Shown here: piece by piece, positions 26,301 to 26,939 of the stretch | Layout of the letters: the number at the start of each line of letters is the position of its first letter | Numbering within the stretch: position 1 is the first letter of the stretch | Assembly (NCBI GenBank): GCA_965371445.1 | Contig: CBDUYN010000141.1 | Coordinates: 1-26,939 of the forward strand | Length of the DNA stretch: 26,939 nucleotides | Source: DASWIG01 sp965371445 | GTDB lineage: Bacteria > Acidobacteriota > Thermoanaerobaculia > Multivoradales > J023 | Direction of reading: 5' to 3' | Position numbers and translations under genes: made by a program | The notes under the pieces: generated by a model | Seen by the model: only the letters and a program-made list of their open reading frames with translations | Databases searched by the model: none | What the model was told of the DNA's origin: nothing

Positions 26301-26764
26301 CCTACGACGACCGGGACGACCTGGTCTTCGCGGTCGGGAGCGGTTGCGGCTGCGTCGTCGACGCGGACTGCGACGACGGCCTCTTCTGCAACGGTGCCGA
26401 GATCTGCAACGCGTGCGCCTGTCAGCCCGGGACGCTCCCCAACTGCGACGACGGCGTCTTCTGCACCGTCGACTCGTGCAACGAGGGCACGGACTCGTGC
26501 GACAACACAGCCGACGACGCCAGCTGCGACAACGGTCTCTTCTGCGACGGCGCCGAGACCTGCGACCCGCTCCTCGACTGCCAGGCGGGCACCGAGCCGT
26601 GCCCGGCGGGCGAGACCTGCGACGAGGTCAACGACCTCTGCGGCGACGGCGGATCCTGTGCTCCCGTGAGTGACTGCGCGGCAAAGGGCTGTCCCTGTGT
26701 CACCAACAGCGAGTGCTGCAGCGGCAAGTGCCGCGGCAAGGCGGGCGCCAGGACCTGCAAGTGA
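23330..26764 (+). CDS. Large secreted gluzincin metalloprotease with cysteine-rich repeats
   Basis: This 1144-residue protein has a signal peptide (about 1-24, ending LPAQ). A long propeptide region (about 30-330) resembles the FTP/PepSY pro-regions of thermolysin and fungalysin proteases. The catalytic domain carries HEWGH (H433, E434, H437) and a downstream third ligand Glu454 in GEGIAD (ExxxD), so it is a gluzincin near M36/M4. After it come a fibronectin III-like domain (about 638-720), an Ig-like domain with many cysteines (about 725-825), and a beta-sandwich domain (about 830-1005). Last are cysteine-rich repeats of the type DCDDGLFCNGAE (about 1010-1110) and a terminal knot CCSGKCRGKAGARTCK. 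I chose the ATG at 23330 because AAAGGA lies about 8 bases upstream and it gives a clean leader; earlier in-frame codons are non-coding. It likely acts outside the cell on protein substrates. Confidence 0.9.
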   Translation: MSRTTRCTLTAIALLAVSGTLPAQVAPERPSGVADRVYQHPDLNIQADYSQVGQLPAQAAAEVRQRLARLGIDGSSARIDRRGGRFVTLLPSEPMAPASFAAFVRDYQADLGIDPAEISGYKVTSYGDTIYRIYAPRSFDGIPVRGSYVAAVINHGKMNLMTTHQWGERAASSSRPQLTLDDARRAAEAFLAPLAVTREWGKGELLYVPMARGQAPAGVGNGYRYPLVWSVKLNVEGDRGNWELLVDAHDGEILSSQDTNQYAEVKGGVYPVANDQVPPDGVEQAGWPMPFQDVATGTGPQTTDTGGNVAATGSMTATFDGPYVQVVDGCGAASLTQSGGVDWGTSPGTDCATPGFGGPGNTHASRTSFYELNKIVEMARGQLPTSSWLQSRVTANVNILGTCGAHWTGSAVNFYRSGGGCVNTGENAAVIDHEWGHGLDQNDATPGISAPSGEGIADVYTALRLNTSCIGRGFRATVCSGYGDPCLTCTGVRDIDYLKRQSGNPHDYTWSNANCGGTFQCIGGVYSEAIWSLWKRLLQAAPYNMDNNTAHEVTNRLTFLGAGNTGTWFSGGPPNGGCGGSSGYMSFLAVDDDNGNLNDGTPHMTAIYDAFNDQEIACPTPAVQDSGCAATPTVAPVVTPGSGNQLVTLSWGAVPNASRYGVYRTEGVFACDFGKVKLGETTGTTWNDSGVQNGRDYSYVVIPMGGADSCFGPASACVTAAGVGQPDFSVSCVPSSHTIAQGASSTATCTVISSYGYTGTVSLSCAGNPAGVGCSFVPSAVSPPADGSAASTLTISVDSGQALGGYSFDVVGDDGSVTRSSGLVVEVIPAGQNGPQDAVYDAALGAPQCAVAGSSCDTQGLVDGRAGLGPEPNQPNTLDGCADGTSGTYHSDESNDRVVVRTLDMYDFAEGVTVEVEATVWAWSTGSSDTADFYYAADADNPVWTYVGSVAASGGGVQVLTQQYTLPAGSLQAVRVNYRYQAAADPCTTGTYDDRDDLVFAVGSGCGCVVDADCDDGLFCNGAEICNACACQPGTLPNCDDGVFCTVDSCNEGTDSCDNTADDASCDNGLFCDGAETCDPLLDCQAGTEPCPAGETCDEVNDLCGDGGSCAPVSDCAAKGCPCVTNSECCSGKCRGKAGARTCK

Positions 26765-26782
26765 TCTCGTTGGGGCGGCGGG

Positions 26783-26798
26783 GGGCCCTCCGGGGCCC
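26783..26798 (+). terminator. GC hairpin after the gluzincin gene
   Basis: GGGCCC, a 4-base loop and GGGCCC form a short strong hairpin 19 bases after the stop codon. There is no T tract, so it is a weak terminator candidate. Confidence 0.3.
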
Positions 26799-26800
26799 TG

Positions 26801-26939
26801 CGTCATGAACCGATGGCTTCGGCTCCCGACGACACCGCCTCGCGTCACGAGCCGGAGCTTCCGGGTCGTGACGATGCAACCGTTCGTCACGAGCCGGAGC
26901 TTCCGGGTCGTGACGATGCAACCGTTCGTCACGAGCCGG
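26801..26939. repeat. 42-bp tandem repeat with internal hairpin, cut by the window edge
   Basis: Two identical 42-base units (26843-26884 and 26885-26926) are followed by 13 bases of a third that runs off the end. They are preceded by one diverged copy (26801-26842). In each full unit the first 31 bases form a near-perfect palindrome: CGTCACGA pairs with TCGTGACG, then a G-G mismatch, then CCGGA pairs with TCCGG around a 3-base loop. The last 11 bases are an unpaired spacer. The diverged copy keeps outer CGTC/GACG and an inner CCGA/TCGG pairing. The unit is a multiple of 3 and is open in several frames, so a coding repeat of 14 residues from a gene beyond the edge is also possible. Confidence 0.85.

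Noticed and set aside
26801..26939. CRISPR array
   Set aside because: The 11-base interval between hairpins is identical in each unit, so these are plain tandem repeats; there are no variable spacers and no cas genes.

Overview
This GC-rich bacterial window most likely comes from an Acidobacteriota member, possibly a Thermoanaerobaculia-like lineage. The evidence is two 805-residue MacB/FtsX-type permeases without a partner ATPase (the architecture called acidobacterial duplicated orphan permease, ADOP), large secreted metalloproteases, and a repeated GFESGD C-terminal tail on exported proteins. The assignment is an inference from gene content; no rRNA or other marker gene is present.

Layout. 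1-3.4 kb, minus strand: an ADOP permease followed by pseudouridine-5'-phosphate glycosidase (psuG), which appears to have its own TATAAT promoter and an almost leaderless start. 3.6-7.1 kb, plus strand: a secreted reprolysin-like metalloprotease with a P domain, then an apparently exported or lipid-anchored SAM methyltransferase. 7.1-8.2 kb, minus strand: msrB-msrA, both with signal peptides and overlapping by ATGA. 8.5-11.0 kb, minus strand: a second ADOP permease with a clear promoter and a perfect 12-bp terminator hairpin. 11.06-20.98 kb: remains of a PKS/NRPS locus and neighbouring genes. 20.96-22.8 kb, minus strand: a small companion gene of a broken nucleotidyltransferase, then a POT-family peptide transporter. 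23.3-26.8 kb, plus strand: a secreted gluzincin protease with cysteine-rich repeats. 26.8 kb to the end: a 42-bp tandem repeat whose unit is a near-perfect hairpin; it runs off the window.

The most striking feature is the 10-kb block from 11.06 to 20.98 kb. Almost every gene in it is made of pieces. A ketosynthase core is joined to the end of an acyltransferase. A dehydratase lacks its middle. A ketoreductase is joined to the end of a type II thioesterase. An adenylation domain is joined to the middle of a condensation domain. A condensation domain is joined to a secreted beta-helix protein, and a nucleotidyltransferase lacks its centre. Most joins keep the reading frame, the pieces carry no scattered stop codons, and the ATGA couplings between genes are intact. 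The flanking genes on both sides look complete. Either the locus has undergone repeated internal deletion, or the assembly has dropped segments. Read mapping would decide, and until then no product should be predicted from this cluster.

Outside that block the theme is envelope and extracellular biology: two secreted proteases, a di/tripeptide importer, a periplasmic methionine-sulfoxide repair pair, and two large envelope permeases. Together these suit an organism that degrades external protein and imports the peptides (inference).
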